Below are positions 36,947 to 48,735 of a stretch of DNA of 64,000 nt, one piece after another. Positions within the stretch are counted from its first letter, which is position 1. Every line of letters starts with the position of its first letter. The notes below the pieces were generated by a model. It was given only the letters and a program-made list of their open reading frames with translations. It had not been told where the DNA came from and did not search any database. This stretch comes from Magnolia sinica (lineage: Eukaryota; Streptophyta; Magnoliopsida; Magnoliales; Magnoliaceae), in the NCBI RefSeq assembly GCF_029962835.1, contig NC_080582.1, positions 19,910,032 through 19,974,031 on the forward strand, written 5' to 3'. The translations under genes and the position numbers were made by a program.

Positions 36947-38034
36947 GAGAATGAAAGCATATCACGAACTTTAGGTGCTGGTGGCATATCCATGAACAAA
37001 GAATTTGAGAAGAAAGAAATTCGCCTTCGGGCTTCTAGGTTGGATGGTACATCCATTGCAGATTCCTTCACAGTGAGCAACAGATACAGCCCTTTGATCT
37101 GGAACAAGGAAAATAATCAGCGAGCCACAATTAGAAGACCAGAACTTCTCATTATATCAGCTTGCTTACCTTCTCTTTCCAGGCTTCTGATTCAGGTAGT
37201 GGAAATTTGATTGCTGCAGAGGATGCAAATAACCGATATTGTTGATCAAGAGGTGTCATCGCTTCATACCTTCCATAAGGACCACCACCATGGCTTGAAT
37301 CCAAAAGGCTGCACAAGAAAAATGTAGAACAACATTAAAACATCAACTAATAAATTAGCATTTTATGAAAGAATCAAATTGAAAATGCTTCACCTGGAAA
37401 ACTGTTCCTCCATTATGTCTCTAGTCACAACCTCCAGCATGTCTTGGAATAGAATGATGACCCGATCCCTTTCTTCAGGTTTATTGTCTAACTGAAATGA
37501 TTAAACAAAGATTTGGCTTTTATAGATTACACAACCAAGCTCGTTTGTGGCAGTAATGAAATATGAAACATTTCAGATATGAACCAAATATTTAATCAGC
37601 TTCACAAAATGGTCACAAAGGCTGGGGAGAGCACTCATCTTCAATTCACTTATTAGGGTGTCATAGGCTATATGTTTCTCAACTTCAGAAAATATATCAT
37701 TTATGACCCTGAAATGTAAGTGAAACCACAGACAAGAATTATCAGGAGATGCAACTGTAGTGAAATAATAATCCCACCAAAAGAAAAAAAGAAAAAGGCG
37801 GAGCCGGTAGATCCCATTGTATATCTGTTAAAAAATGAATTATTAGATCATTTGTAATTAAAACATTCCTTACTCTTTTTCATATGGCCCATCAACTAAG
37901 TGCTTGATAATGTTTCTAAATGATGCATAGCACTCGCGAACAACACAATACATGTAATTAGCTGCATTGATTCTCTTTTTGAGCTCACGGTCCTTACCAT
38001 TGCTATCTTTTGCCATATCTAACGCAATTGGAAT
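36947..38034 (-). pseudogene. Callose synthase fragment, five consecutive exons
   Basis: Five minus-strand exons with GT/AG borders and compatible phases: 37874-38034 (IPIALDMAKDSNGKDRELKK), 37585-37708 (VINDIFSEVEKHIAYDTLIS), 37394-37491 (LDNKPEERDRVIILFQDMLE), 37170-37308 (LLDSSHGGGPYGRYEAMTPL) and 36947-37098 (LYLLLTVKESAMDVPSNLEA...FMDMPPAPKVRDMLSFS). These match the cytosolic central region of plant callose synthases (GSL/CalS, family GT48), just before the catalytic part. The full protein is near 1,900 residues; only about 225 are here, in one open frame with no stop. The exons before and after are missing, so this is a fragment and not a working callose synthase. One donor (GTTCAT at 37584) is weak. 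Confidence 0.8.
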
Positions 38035-38752
38035 CTAATAGCAAATACAGCATATATTTTTGGCATTCATCTCCTTTTGAAACCAAGTTCAGCCCAAGAA
38101 ATGCTTGAAGATTCAGCAGATCAGGGCTATAGAGTGCCGGAGCTGACCAAAATGAAGGATGTAAGCAATGATGGATCTTAGTGATGGTTACTGTTTGTGG
38201 TCAAAGATTTGATTCCAAAAATGGTCATCTTATTTTTAGGATTTATTCAAGATCAAATGGTCATCCAACCATAGATCTTGACCCACCGCCAGCCGCCAAT
38301 GAAACACACACAAACCAGGTAAAAACCAAATCTTAAACACCTCCGACATCACAAATCAAGTTAAAAAAAGAAAATCCTAAATACAGGATAAATTATTTTG
38401 TTATATCTGGTTATAATCTACAGAAGCCACTCCATTCACCTTCTGACTAACCTGAGAAAAAAAAAATCCCACTGAACAGTCTCTTAGTTTTCTAATTACT
38501 AACTCAAGGTTTTCCAGATATCTTCAGTAACAATGTACGAAATAAGTAAGAAGAAGAGTATACCTGAATAGCTGCGCTCTGGGCATGACAATCGATACAG
38601 AGCCAATCATTGACCAAACAACAAATACAAAAAGATCAAAATAAAATAAATCAAACACAAAACGAGAAAAAACAAATCAGCTTGTTCTATTATATTTCCA
38701 ACTAAGATTTGCATCAAGTGGAAAATAAAATCTTCCAGCAACAAACACCAAC
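38035..38752. other. Intron-like sequence, no gene recognised
   Basis: AT-rich. A 15-bp candidate mini-exon (38564-38578, SAAIQ, minus) with AG and GT borders would keep frame between the orphan first exon and the callose synthase exons, but so short a match proves nothing. Confidence 0.35.
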
Positions 38753-38860
38753 CTTTGCTAGATGCAAGCGTGTGAAAACCTTGCTATCAGCATACAGAGC
38801 GTTACGTAGCCAGATATGGTGCCCATTTGCCAATGCCCTTCCCAGCAACCTACGCAACAT
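38753..38860 (-). CDS. Orphan first exon, possible mitochondrial presequence
   Basis: 36 codons from an ATG at 38860 read MLRRLLGRALANGHHIWLRN followed by ALYADSKVFTRLHLAK, ending in AAAG|GTTGGT. The basic, Leu/Arg/Ala-rich, acid-poor start looks like a mitochondrial targeting peptide. I do not recognise the protein. It lies upstream of the callose synthase exons on the same strand and in a compatible phase, so it could be the head of a chimeric transcript or the first exon of a lost gene. Confidence 0.35.
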
Positions 38861-40340
38861 TGTGGAGGAAGCACATTAACCAAAATGGACAAATTCATCA
38901 AACGAAACAAAATGGAGCAATTTGCATATTCATGTTTGGATGATCAATTGAACTGAATTGAGATTTCTGCGATTACTTTAAGAGGAAATGTGGAAGTGGA
39001 GGGTGCCATTTCATCTTACAATGAAAATCGAACTCTAATTTGCAATCCCACACATTACAAGTTGGACTTGAGAGCTTTTCTAAGAACACACGCATGTGTC
39101 GATGTGGCATTTTTGGTAAGATCCAGGCTATCCATCAGATGGCCCTCATGTAGATGTCCTAAACCAAGAATCAGGGTGGTCAGCTCATCAGGTGGGCCAC
39201 AATGCACAAAACAAGCTGACAGCTGCAAAAAGCTGGCCAATGCACAATGCATGGTAGGATTGCTGTTAGCATGCATCTGCAAATGCCAATGACAGCCCAC
39301 CTCTTACTGCTACAACATAAAGATACCTGCTTTATTTCTCAAAGTTTGTAGTTGGGTAACTTCAGGAAACCTATACGAGTGATCAATGTATGGGTAACAT
39401 ATCAAAGTTTTTCTCATCATTCAAGGGTCCATTTGGATGGAGAATTCAGGCTCATCTCTATCCAAAAGAATCAGATGTTTGGTCTATAAAAATGTTCTAT
39501 CTGAAAGCAAGTAAACATTGAAAAGGCACCCATTTCCAATCTGCTGCCTTTCATCGTGGCTCAAAACAAAATGGATGGTCTATCATATCCATTTTGATCA
39601 GGCCCACCCAAGCAAATAGGTCCTAAACGAATTTGGGGCTAGCCCAACTTCCCCTCACTTTGGAAGACTTAACTCCAAATTACACAACAATCCTAATAAA
39701 TTGATATGCAATTGAATTGAGCATCTAAACACACAAAAACTTATATAGCCAATAGCAAAATCCAAGGCCATATTCTCAAAACACCCAACACCAAAATTCC
39801 ACCCATTCGTTAATAACTAAACAAGTCAACCCAAGAAGGGAGAACACAAACAATTGCATATATAGAAGACAAGACTGTTTCTCTTGGCTAGAGAAACTTG
39901 ACTTCTCTCCAACCTCTCATGTAGAGAGTGGAAAGTAATTTTTTTTTTTATATAAAAAAAAGGAAAAAAGAAAAAAGAAAAATGAGTAGTCAAAACCTCT
40001 AAAAAGGACAAAAGGAGTACATGCACATGTTACTCCAGGAGTGAAGAAAGGGGAGCAAAAATAACCCTTAGGATTACATGGAATGGTACAGAGACAGTGA
40101 GAGAAGAGAGGGGAATTAGGATATTCCTAAGGGCATTTGGAATTTTTACCAGGCCCGCCATAATAAAAGAAGCTGCCCAACCGCCATTATTACCATTTTA
40201 CCTTCCAGACAAGTATACTGATATCATATTGGGAACCATGATAGCCTGAGACTGGGAAGATGTTGGCCCTATTGCTATTTCACTGTTTACTTGAATGAAA
40301 CCTGAGCATATGAGGTTGTAGCAGCTTGTGGCTTGATAAG
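38861..40340. other. No gene; probable MITE debris
   Basis: Includes pieces with GGTGGGCCACAATGC and AGGCCCACCCAAGC words like those of the window's MITEs (about 39120-39300 and 39430-39620) and an A/T-rich stretch near 39940. No coding family is recognised. Confidence 0.4.
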
Positions 40341-40471
40341 CATCTATCTGTCATTTTTGATTAAAAAAATAAAAAGAAAATGACACCTATCTGTCATTTT
40401 TCATTAAAAAAATAAAAAGAAAATGACATCTATCTGTCATTTTTCATTATAAAAATAAAAAGAAAATGACA
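40341..40471. repeat. 43-bp tandem repeat, three copies
   Basis: Unit CTATCTGTCATTTTTCATTA followed by AAAAAATAAAAAGAAAATGACAC, repeated three times with one or two changes per unit. Confidence 0.85.
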
Positions 40472-40669
40472 CACCCCAAAAATCCATTTTACTTGAGACC
40501 TAACTTCTAATAGAAACCAAAAATCCATGGTTGCCAGACATTTATTGTAGCCTTTGCTCCATAGTATTTATCTTCTTCTACATATGCAATTGCATGCTAC
40601 TCTCAAAAGAAAATTTTAAAATAACAGAACAATTAGGCCAACCAAAGTAAAGAAAAAGAGGCAAGAAAA

Positions 40670-40872
40670 TGAAATTTTGTGCTTCTTCCTACCATATCTT
40701 TTCACTGAGCTTGCTCTTAGAATATCCTCTTTCTTTGTTCTTCTGATGGGAATGGTGCCTTCAGGACATCTTCCATTCAAATACCACAGTTGTGTTATGG
40801 CTTTGAATTCCTTTGAAGATGCTATCTTGCTTTCATCAAACAAACCTTTTGGATGGAAAGTAGGCCTCAACT
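40670..40872 (-). pseudogene. Neprosin-propeptide (DUF4409/DUF239 family) fragment
   Basis: The minus strand reads MRPTFHPKGLFDESK, then ITQLWYLNGRCPEGTIPIRR and TKKEDILRASSVKRYGRKKH, the conserved activation-peptide block of plant Neprosin-domain proteins ('MRPS.HPEGLFDE..', 'W...G.CP..TIPIRRT'). The protease domain itself is absent and the frame runs into unrelated sequence. It is a fragment of one exon. Confidence 0.75.
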
Positions 40873-40875
40873 ATA

Positions 40876-41640
40876 TTTAAAAAGTAAAACCCCACCAACA
40901 TAAAAAACTATGGTAAAAAAAAAAAAACCTATAAAGTCTAGAGATGGCAAACACATTCCATTGGAATGGCATCTCGGTTCCCCAAACTCTTGGGCCAACA
41001 TGATAACTTCTCATGGTGGATATTACTCACATACTGACAAGCACAATGTTTATCTTGAGTTTCATGTTTTAGTTTCCTACAACAAAAATCTGTCAAGCAA
41101 ATGAGAGTGACATGGAATAGGCCCTACACAACTGCATTTTTCAAGCAAGGCATTGAAAACATGATATAAGTCACGCAAGATACAGAAGGCTAAATATTAA
41201 ATGTGAAACAGTTCAAACCCTTGTCATCTTTTTTCTTTTGTTTAGAAAGATTGAAGTTTGGTGATGTTGGTTAAATAAAAGGCAATCCAATTTAAGAAGA
41301 TCAAGCAACTTCAAATTGCTTTAGTAGCATACTGATGACTGTCAACAGAGAATTGGTTCAAGAAGCTTGTCACCATCTAGCATATGGGTGAATCTTGTCA
41401 CCATCTAATCTGGTTGGGTAGTTATAAGACTCATTAAACCTAATACATAAGTTGGTAAATATTTTAATTAGGAAAATGATCCGGTTTGAAGCAACCATTA
41501 GCTAGATGTTGAACCATTTTTTCAATAGTGGAACAGTTACCTTAAAATTAAATTAGTTTCACTGATAGTGTTGGCTTTGGTGAAACAGATAATTATGTGT
41601 TTGTAGGACTTATGTTCCTGTTTCCAGGCCCTCAATATCT
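40876..41640. other. No gene recognised
   Basis: AT-rich sequence between the Neprosin fragment and the copia remains. A 64-codon open frame at 40910-41104 has no family I know. Confidence 0.4.
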
Positions 41641-41830
41641 CCATGCAAGGGTTATGTTTCCAAGGTTGGTGAGTCCGAGGAAGCATATTCCTAAGTCTCA
41701 ATATCTCTAGATTCCACAGTGTTGGCCTCCTTGGAAGAACTCTATGATTTCTCCTTCCTAAACTTAGGATTCTGACATGTCATGCCACAATTTCAACACT
41801 TCAACTTGCGTTTGCCATTGTCCTTAGATT

Positions 41831-42023
41831 TGTTAGACAGGCCACATGCCTTGTATAACTAATTTCTATAGATAGATGATGTATAGCTAATTTCCATAGA
41901 TGGATGACTCTGTTTTTAAACATTTACCTTGTATAGACATCTGTAAAGCTCTATATATTCAACCCTTCAGGTTGTCTCAAATACACAGAAAACCAAAGGA
42001 GAATTGTTTTCTCTTTGCTTTCA
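41831..42023 (+). repeat. 5' LTR of plus-strand copia
   Basis: Starts TGTTAGACAGG and ends CTTTCA. It contains CTCTATATATTC, a probable TATA region, near 41950. Confidence 0.9.
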
Positions 42024-42499
42024 TGGTATCAAAGCCGTACCGATCCTGATCTGGCACCTCCTTCATCGCCGACACCATTTTCTGACAGATCCGGCCCCTC
42101 CTACATCAGAAAACCCTGTTCCGGACCATCCCTGCACCCCTTCTGCACTCCTGCTGCGTCAACAGCCCTGTCCGACCATCACTAACCTTTTTCCGAGCAT
42201 CCCCAGCCCATCCGATCTTACCCAGGCCCATCCGATCACACCCCGGCCTCATCCGATCTCTATCCGCACGTGTTGACACATCCTTACTGCGAACGCCCCT
42301 GCTGCACACGTCTCTGCTGCGCACGCCTCTACTTCGCACGTGCTGCGCATGCCCCTGCTACCTCCGTCCGCAACTATTGTGCTGCTTCCGTCCGCACAGT
42401 CCCCATTACTGGTGCTGTTGTTGTTCTGTTACCTGTCCCTGTGACCGACTCTCCTGCTGCAAGGTACATTCTTCCTTGGCATGGTTTATATCACTTCCT

Positions 42500-43450
42500 A
42501 ACTATGGACAAAGACTCTCGTACATAGGCCCCGCGATATAGTTTTGATGGTACCAACTACAATCTATGGGCCATCCACTTTCAGAGCTGTCTCAAGGGTT
42601 GTGGTTTGTAGGGACTAATTGATGGATCTGTTACTGTCCCCACTTCCACAGATGCCGACAAAGTGGCTGAGTGGGAAATGAAAAATGGACGGATTATTAT
42701 CTGGATTCTCGATTCGGTCGATCGATCCATTGCAGTTGGCCTCACGCCACATCGCACTGCTAAGGCCATGTGGGAGCATCTCCAGACTATTTATCAACAG
42801 AGTAATGCGGCTAGGTTATACCGCCTGGAACAAGATCTGATTTACCTTACTCAGGGTGACAAAAGTATTCAAACATTCTACTCTACAATGGTTACAATTT
42901 GAACGGAGATGGCTATGATGGATTTGGAATTCCCTAATGACTTTAAGATATTCCAAACAATGCGCGATAATGAGCGAGTTAGACAGTTTCTTATGAAGCT
43001 GCGTCTAGAATTTGAGCATTGTCGGGCTACTCTCCTGAACCATAGCCCAACTCCTTTACTGAATTCGGTTATTAATGATTTATTAGCTGAGAAACAACGA
43101 CTGTAAATCCTCTCTCAGGGACCATCTGACCTGGCACTCACTGTATCCACCTCTGCACCAAACCGTGGTTCTACTCCTTTAACGCGTCGCGACTGTAACA
43201 AAGTGGGACATGTCGTCGCTCAGTGCAAAGATTGGTGCGCTTATTGTCGACGGATTGGTCATAGTATTCAGGACTACCGTTCACGTGCCTATGCATCTTC
43301 ATTCGGCCATGGACGTGGTGGTCGAGGTCGTGTCCGTGGTCGTGTTCTTTCTACTACTTCTACGACTAGTTCTTCTGAGCCTTCTGTTAGTGATATTGCA
43401 TCTACTATTTATGCTGAAAGTCTTTCCTCACCTTTGACTCCTGCGATGCT
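42500..43450 (+). pseudogene. Copia gag
   Basis: Contains 'AMWEHLQTIYQQSNAARLYRLEQDL' and 'RQFLMKLRLEFEHCRATLLN' of the plant copia gag domain, and a Cys/His cluster near 43190-43280 (CNKVGHVVAQCKDWCAYCRRIGHS). Fossil. Confidence 0.85.
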
Positions 43451-43459
43451 CTAGCAAAT

Positions 43460-44864
43460 CGTGCAGGCCCTTTCTACGGTCGGATTGTTAGGTATATCTT
43501 CATCTTCTCCTTGGTTCTTCAATTCGAGTGCTTCCAATCATATGACTGGTGACATATCACATCTTCACAACATTCATCCCTATATTGGAAATCAGGCTAT
43601 TTATACCGTGGATGGCACTAAACAACCCATTCAGTCCGTTAGTTCATTGACTTTCTCTCCTTCTGCCCATCACCAGTTTACCCTTCGTGATGTGTTTTAT
43701 GTCTCTAAACTTTCCTCAAATTTAATTTCTATTAGTCAACTTACATCCAATAACTGCTTAGTCGTCTTTCTTCCAAATTGTTGTTTTGTGTAGGATTTGG
43801 CAATGGGGAAGGTACTTCGGAAGGGTAGGCGGCATGGATGTCTGTACGTGCTGTACTTTGACCCATCCGTCACTCTAGCTCGTTGTTTGTTCTCTCCATC
43901 TTCCTCGGATAATTGTTCGGCAAATAAAATGTGGAAACTCTGGCACTTTCGCCTGGGTCATCCACATTCTGATCGTTTGATTCAGCTCTTTTCTTCTGGC
44001 ATGTTAGGGGATATTTCTCTTAATAAAAGTACTTTAGATTATTCTTGTTCTTCCTGTTGCCTTTCAAAAAGTAAGTGTATTCCTTTTTTTCTAAGTACTA
44101 TAAAATCATCATCTATGTTTAAGCTAGTGCATATGGATGTCTGAGGCCCTTCACCAATTATGTCACTCTCTGGACTACGATACTATGTTATATTCATTGA
44201 TGATTTCACACATTATACCCGGATTTACTTTTTGCACTCTAAGTCACAGGTTTTTAAAAAATTCAAGATATTTCACTCTATGGTGGACACTCAATTTCGA
44301 GTAAAAATTCAAACTCTCCGCTCTGACTCAGGGGGAGAGTATCTCTCAACAACTTTTCAAACATATCTTCAAGGTCATGGGATTATTCATCAGACCACCT
44401 GTTCTGATACTCCACAACAGAATGGGGTGGCTGAACAAAAAAATCACCATATTGTTGAGACTGCCAATACCCTGATGACGGTTATGAGTGTTCCTTGTTC
44501 TTTCTGGGCGGAAGCTATGATGCATTCAGTCTATTTGATTAACCGGATGCCAACCACCATTCTACACAGTAAATCTCCCTACTTTGTTCTCACTAGTTCC
44601 CTTCCTACATATTCCACATTTCGTGTTTTTGGTTGTGTATATTATGTTCATCTGGCATCACATGAACGTAACAAACTTTCTCCAAAATCAGCCAAATATA
44701 TGTACTTGAGATTTGGAGAAACTCAGAAGGGTTTTCGTTACTATGATCCGGTCTCTCATCATGTTCAGGTGTCACGACATGTTATTTTTCTTGAGCATTG
44801 CCTTCCATTCACCTGTTCCTCCTTCGCCCACACCAAACTCCCCTGGTCTTACTGTTTTTCCTAA
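43460..44864 (+). pseudogene. Copia protease end, pre-integrase and integrase
   Basis: 'WFFNSSASNHMTGDISHLHN' (protease region, usual D at the first S), 'KLWHFRLGHPHSDRLIQLF' (pre-integrase), and the integrase core with 'YYVIFIDDFTHYTRIYFL', 'LRSDSGGEYLS' and 'CSDTPQQNGVAE' (DDE catalytic region). Fossil. Confidence 0.9.
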
Positions 44865-45189
44865 CATTCCTGTTGCCCCAAGTACACTTCCTTGTCCATT
44901 GCATGTTTACTCACGACGACCACGTACAGAGCCACCACCTACTACTCTCCCTACTGTACCTATTACCAATCTAGATCTTACCTTAGTACGTTGTTCTACT
45001 CGTGTTCATCGCCAACCTGATCGCTTCATATACTCTATGTCTGCCATGAATGCTACTCTGGATACTGTATCTATTCCTACTTCATACCATCAGGCAACCA
45101 CTCATGATTGTTGGAAGCAGGCTATGGTAGAAGAACTTAAAGCATTGCATGATAACCATACGTGGGACATTGTCACTTGACCCACTGAC

Positions 45190-46504
45190 CAACAATTAAT
45201 TGGTAGTAAATGGATTTATTCTGTCAAGCTCAAGTCTGACGGATCATTGGATCAATACACAGCTCGGCTTGTCGCTCAGGGATATAAACAGGAACACGGA
45301 ATTAACTACGATGAGACATTCGCTCCTGTGGCCAAGATAAAAACTATTCGCACTCTTCCGACAATATCATCTGTTCGTTCTTGGCCACTCACTCAGATGG
45401 ATGTGAAAAATACTTTTCTTCATGGAGACCTCTAAGAAACAGTATATTTGAAGCCTCCTCCTGGATCTTTAATCCTTGCCTATAAGGTCTGTCGCCTAAA
45501 GAAAGATTTATACGGCCTCAAACAGGCCCCTCAGGCATGGTTCCAATGCTTTCATGATTTGTTACAGGTGCTGGCTTTACTCAAATTGATTATGATCCAT
45601 CCTTATTCCTGTGCACCACTGATCGTGGAATTGTCATTGTTCTCATATATGTTGACGACCTACTTCTGACTGGTAGCGATGCTACTGGCATCTCGACATT
45701 AAAGGAAATTCTGAAATCATCCTTTAAGATGAAGGACCTTAGACATCTGACATACTTTCTTGGACTTGAATTTTCACGTTCTAAATGTGGAATCCTAGTC
45801 AGCCAGTGTAAATATACTAAGGATCTTCTCACCTTGGCCTCATTGACGGATCAGAAGATCGTTCAGACTCTCTTAGAACTTAACGTTCAATATGGCTGTG
45901 ACGATGGTGATCTCCTTGCAGAACCCACATTATATCGCCATTTAGTTGGAGTCTGGTTTACTTAATAATGACTCGCCCTGATATTGCCTACGCCATCCAA
46001 GTTATCAGCCAGTTTGTTTCTACTCCTCGGACTCTTGATATGACTGCAGTGTTACGCATCCTACGGTACATACGTGGAACTTTGGATCGATCACTGTTCT
46101 TCTCCTCCACGGCTATTCTGGACCTTCGTGCTTATTTGAATGCTGACTGGGCCAGTTGTACTCTCACACGTAGATCTACCACTGGCTACTGTATTTTTCT
46201 CGGCACTTCTCTCATCTCTTGGAAGTGTAAACAGCAGGTCACTATTTCTAAATCAAACACGGAAGCCGAGTATCGAGCGATGTTAGCTGCTTGCAGTGAG
46301 ATTATCTGGTTATGTGGACTTCTTTTCGACTTGGGCGTTCATCTACAAAATCCTACTCCACTCCATGTAAATAATATGAGTGTCATTCAGATTGCCTCTA
46401 ACCCAGTTTTCCATGAACGGACACTGCATATTGAAGTTGACTGTCACTTCATCCGAGAGAAGTTTCAGTCTCGGCTCATTTCTTCTACATGTCGCATCCC
46501 ATGA
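45190..46504 (+). pseudogene. Copia reverse transcriptase and RNase H
   Basis: 'ARLVAQGYKQEHGINYDETF', 'YGLKQAPQAWF', a YVDDL box near 45650, and the RNase H block 'ADWASC..TRRSTTGYCIFLG' with 'EAEYRAMLAACSEI'. Fossil, in several frames. Confidence 0.9.
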
Positions 46505-46606
46505 TCAGATTGCAGCATTCTCACGAAGTCCCTCACTTCTGCACATCACTCATTTCTAGTTGGCAAACTATTACTTATCGATGACCAGCATTAGTTTGAG
46601 GGGGGA

Positions 46607-46820
46607 TGTTAGACAGGCCACATGCCTTGTATAGCTAATTTCTATAGATAGATGATGTATAGCTAATTTCCATAGATAGATGATTCTGTTTTTAAACATT
46701 TACCTTGTATAGACATCTGTAAAGCTCTATATATTCAACCCTTTAGGGTTGTCTCAAATACACAGAAAACCAAAGGAGAATCGTTTTCTCTTTGCTTTCA
46801 TTGTGTTCTCTTTGCTTTTA
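46607..46820 (+). repeat. 3' LTR of plus-strand copia
   Basis: Matches the 5' LTR to 46800. The last 20 bases (46801-46820) repeat the LTR end, after which the target duplication AGATT follows. Confidence 0.85.
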
Positions 46821-47497
46821 AGATTTGGATCTCAATCGTGAAGATCCACTATCCCGCTCAAAATTTCTTCACACCACCACTTTTCTTTCTCATCGCCTTT
46901 GACTAAAGGGTTGAGATAATGGTCTCAACGCTAATGATCGTTCTACTGGTGCACAAGGAGTCTTTGAACGACTTACATGATTTTAGAAGAGAATTCAACA
47001 AAGTATACGCTTGATCTTAATCCTTCATCACCTCATCGACATCCAATAATTTGCAAACTAGCCTAATGAAGTTACTAATGTGGGTCTCAACATCATCCCC
47101 CTCAGTCATCTTCAAATTGAACAACTGGAACTTTAGATACAAACGATTTTCAAGAGACTTCTTCGTATATATGTTCTCTAACTTTGCTCATGTATCAGCC
47201 ACAGTCATTTCTCTCATAATATTGTAGATGACTTTATCTGTTAGACACAACTAGATTGAGATATTGGTCTTTTGATCTAACTTGTTCGACTCTTCTTCTT
47301 TCATAGAATTTTATAGCTTTCCAAAGAGTGCATCGTCAAATCCTTGTTGAACTAGAAGGCCCTTCATCTTCACTCACCTTACATAGTTTAAAGTTGTTTT
47401 TCCCAGAATACTTCTCTACATCGAACTTCCTGTTAGGTGTCATAGATACCTTGTCTTCAGATCTGATCAGCTTTCCAATGTTAACTCTGATACCACA

Positions 47498-47995
47498 TGT
47501 TGGGACTCGCGGAAGCACATAGAGAAGAATTAAACGAGAGAATTTCAATTGCACAAGCAAATCCAACAGAGAGCACTCCGAATTTACATGAAGAAAAAAC
47601 CCTTGCGAGAAAAAAAAAAAAAAACCACAACACAAAGCAATAATGTACTATGAATAACAAAGTTACAAGAGATGAAGCCTTACCGATTCAAAGCCCACGA
47701 AAGAAAAATCCTAGCCTTTTTCTCTCTCTAAAACCCTCTTAGCCCCTTAAGCACTCCTTGCATTAACCCTAAGCTTATTTACAACCATATGTTTAAGAAA
47801 AAAATGGAAATAGAAACAATTTGTGTAAAAATGCACAAAATTGTGCAGCACGTCGACCTGTCGACCAGAACTTTCGACGTGTCAAAAACTCCAAAAACTA
47901 TCCAAAGAGTTTTGAAAAAATAAAATAAAATTTATTTTGATATCCTTTGATCGGTCGACAAGACTGTCAATCGGTCAAAGGCCCCTGTTTCAACA
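47498..47995 (-). repeat. LTR of the minus-strand copia
   Basis: About 500 bp with short inverse ends TGTTG/CAACA, next to the primer-binding site. The right boundary is inferred from the ends only, since the second LTR is not in the window. Confidence 0.55.
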
Positions 47996-48107
47996 TAGAT
48001 TTTAAGGCATCTGATTTTCCACATAAGGTTTATTTTCCAATTTTTAGTCCTACACCCAAAAGATATACCGTCTAAAACTCTAGTGGAATATGCTTTGGGG
48101 AATAATT

Positions 48108-48735
48108 AGGGGTGTACGTCGAGTCGAACCGAGTTAAGCTGGCCTTAGCTCGACTCAGCTCGGCCACTAGCTAACCTCAGCTCGAACTTGGCTCAGCTTG
48201 GTCCTCGAGCCTGACTGGCCAACTCAGCTCTGCTCCGTCAGCAGCTCGAGCCAGTTTGAGCCAAGATCAAGCCGAGTTCGCCATTGCAGTATTTTCACAA
48301 ACACCTGAACTGTACCTTCAAAATCTCACTGTATTTGAGACAGCAGCAATGGATTTAAAGGTATTTTATCAAACACCTTCTAAGCAACATAAAAATCAAG
48401 AAAAAAAAGGGTGTTGGTTTCATATACATACCTTCCTTGCCACTAGCCATGCTTTTTTGAGTCATTTCATCAAACACTTGGTGAGCAACATCAATATCAA
48501 AGTAACCGAGTCACTGAACTGGTTCGATCCGAGTTCGGTTTGAGCTGGGTTCGATCCGAGCCGAGTTCGAGCTGGCCCGAGTTGAGTCGAGCTGGGGCTA
48601 GCTCAAACTCGGCTCGAACTCATTTTCAAGCTAAAAAAATCAGCTTGACTTGGCTCAAACTCAGCTTCGAACCGAGTCGAATCATGCTTTTTCTAGTTGA
48701 GTCGAGCGAGCTAAGCGAGCTAGCTCGTGATGAAC
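48108..48735. mobile_element. CGAGTCGAG-rich TIR element, copy A
   Basis: Starts AGGGGTGTACGTCGAGTCGA. Both flanks are rich in GAGTCGAGC/GCTCGACTC words in inverse orientation, and it has a 200-bp AT-rich middle (ATTTTATCAAACACCTTCTAAGCAAC). The middle is the inverse of copies B and C. It sits in a segment present twice (48036-48107 plus 48736-48800, and 48880-49000), and the second copy is an empty site. Confidence 0.7.

Larger units (their letters stand above)
41831..46820 (+). mobile_element. Ty1/copia element with target duplication AGATT
   Basis: 5' LTR 41831-42023, primer-binding site TGGTATCAAAGC (42024-42035), gag, pre-integrase, integrase, RT and RNase H in order, polypurine tract GAGGGGGGA (about 46597-46605) and 3' LTR from 46607. 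AGATT flanks both sides (41826-41830 and 46821-46825). It is 5.0 kb, the usual size. About eight breaks lie in the coding part. By eye the LTRs differ at about six sites in 193. The 3' LTR end carries a short tandem repeat of its last 20 bp. Confidence 0.9.
41640..47995 (-). mobile_element. Ty1/copia gag-end remains and LTR, split by a second copia
   Basis: Minus-strand fossil. From the right: an LTR (47498-47995, ends TGTTG...CAACA), a primer-binding site (complement TGGTATCAGAGT, 47483-47494), then gag remains ('NRKFDVEKYSGKNNFKLCKV' near 47430; 'EDHLNEF'-like part near 47080; a decayed CCHC knuckle near 41770). The second copia (41831-46820) splits it. The rest of the element, with pol and the other LTR, is absent from the window. 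Confidence 0.75.

Noticed and set aside
38564-38578. 15-bp mini-exon SAAIQ (minus)
   Set aside because: Borders are only AG/GT; too short to support without transcript data, so not called as a feature.
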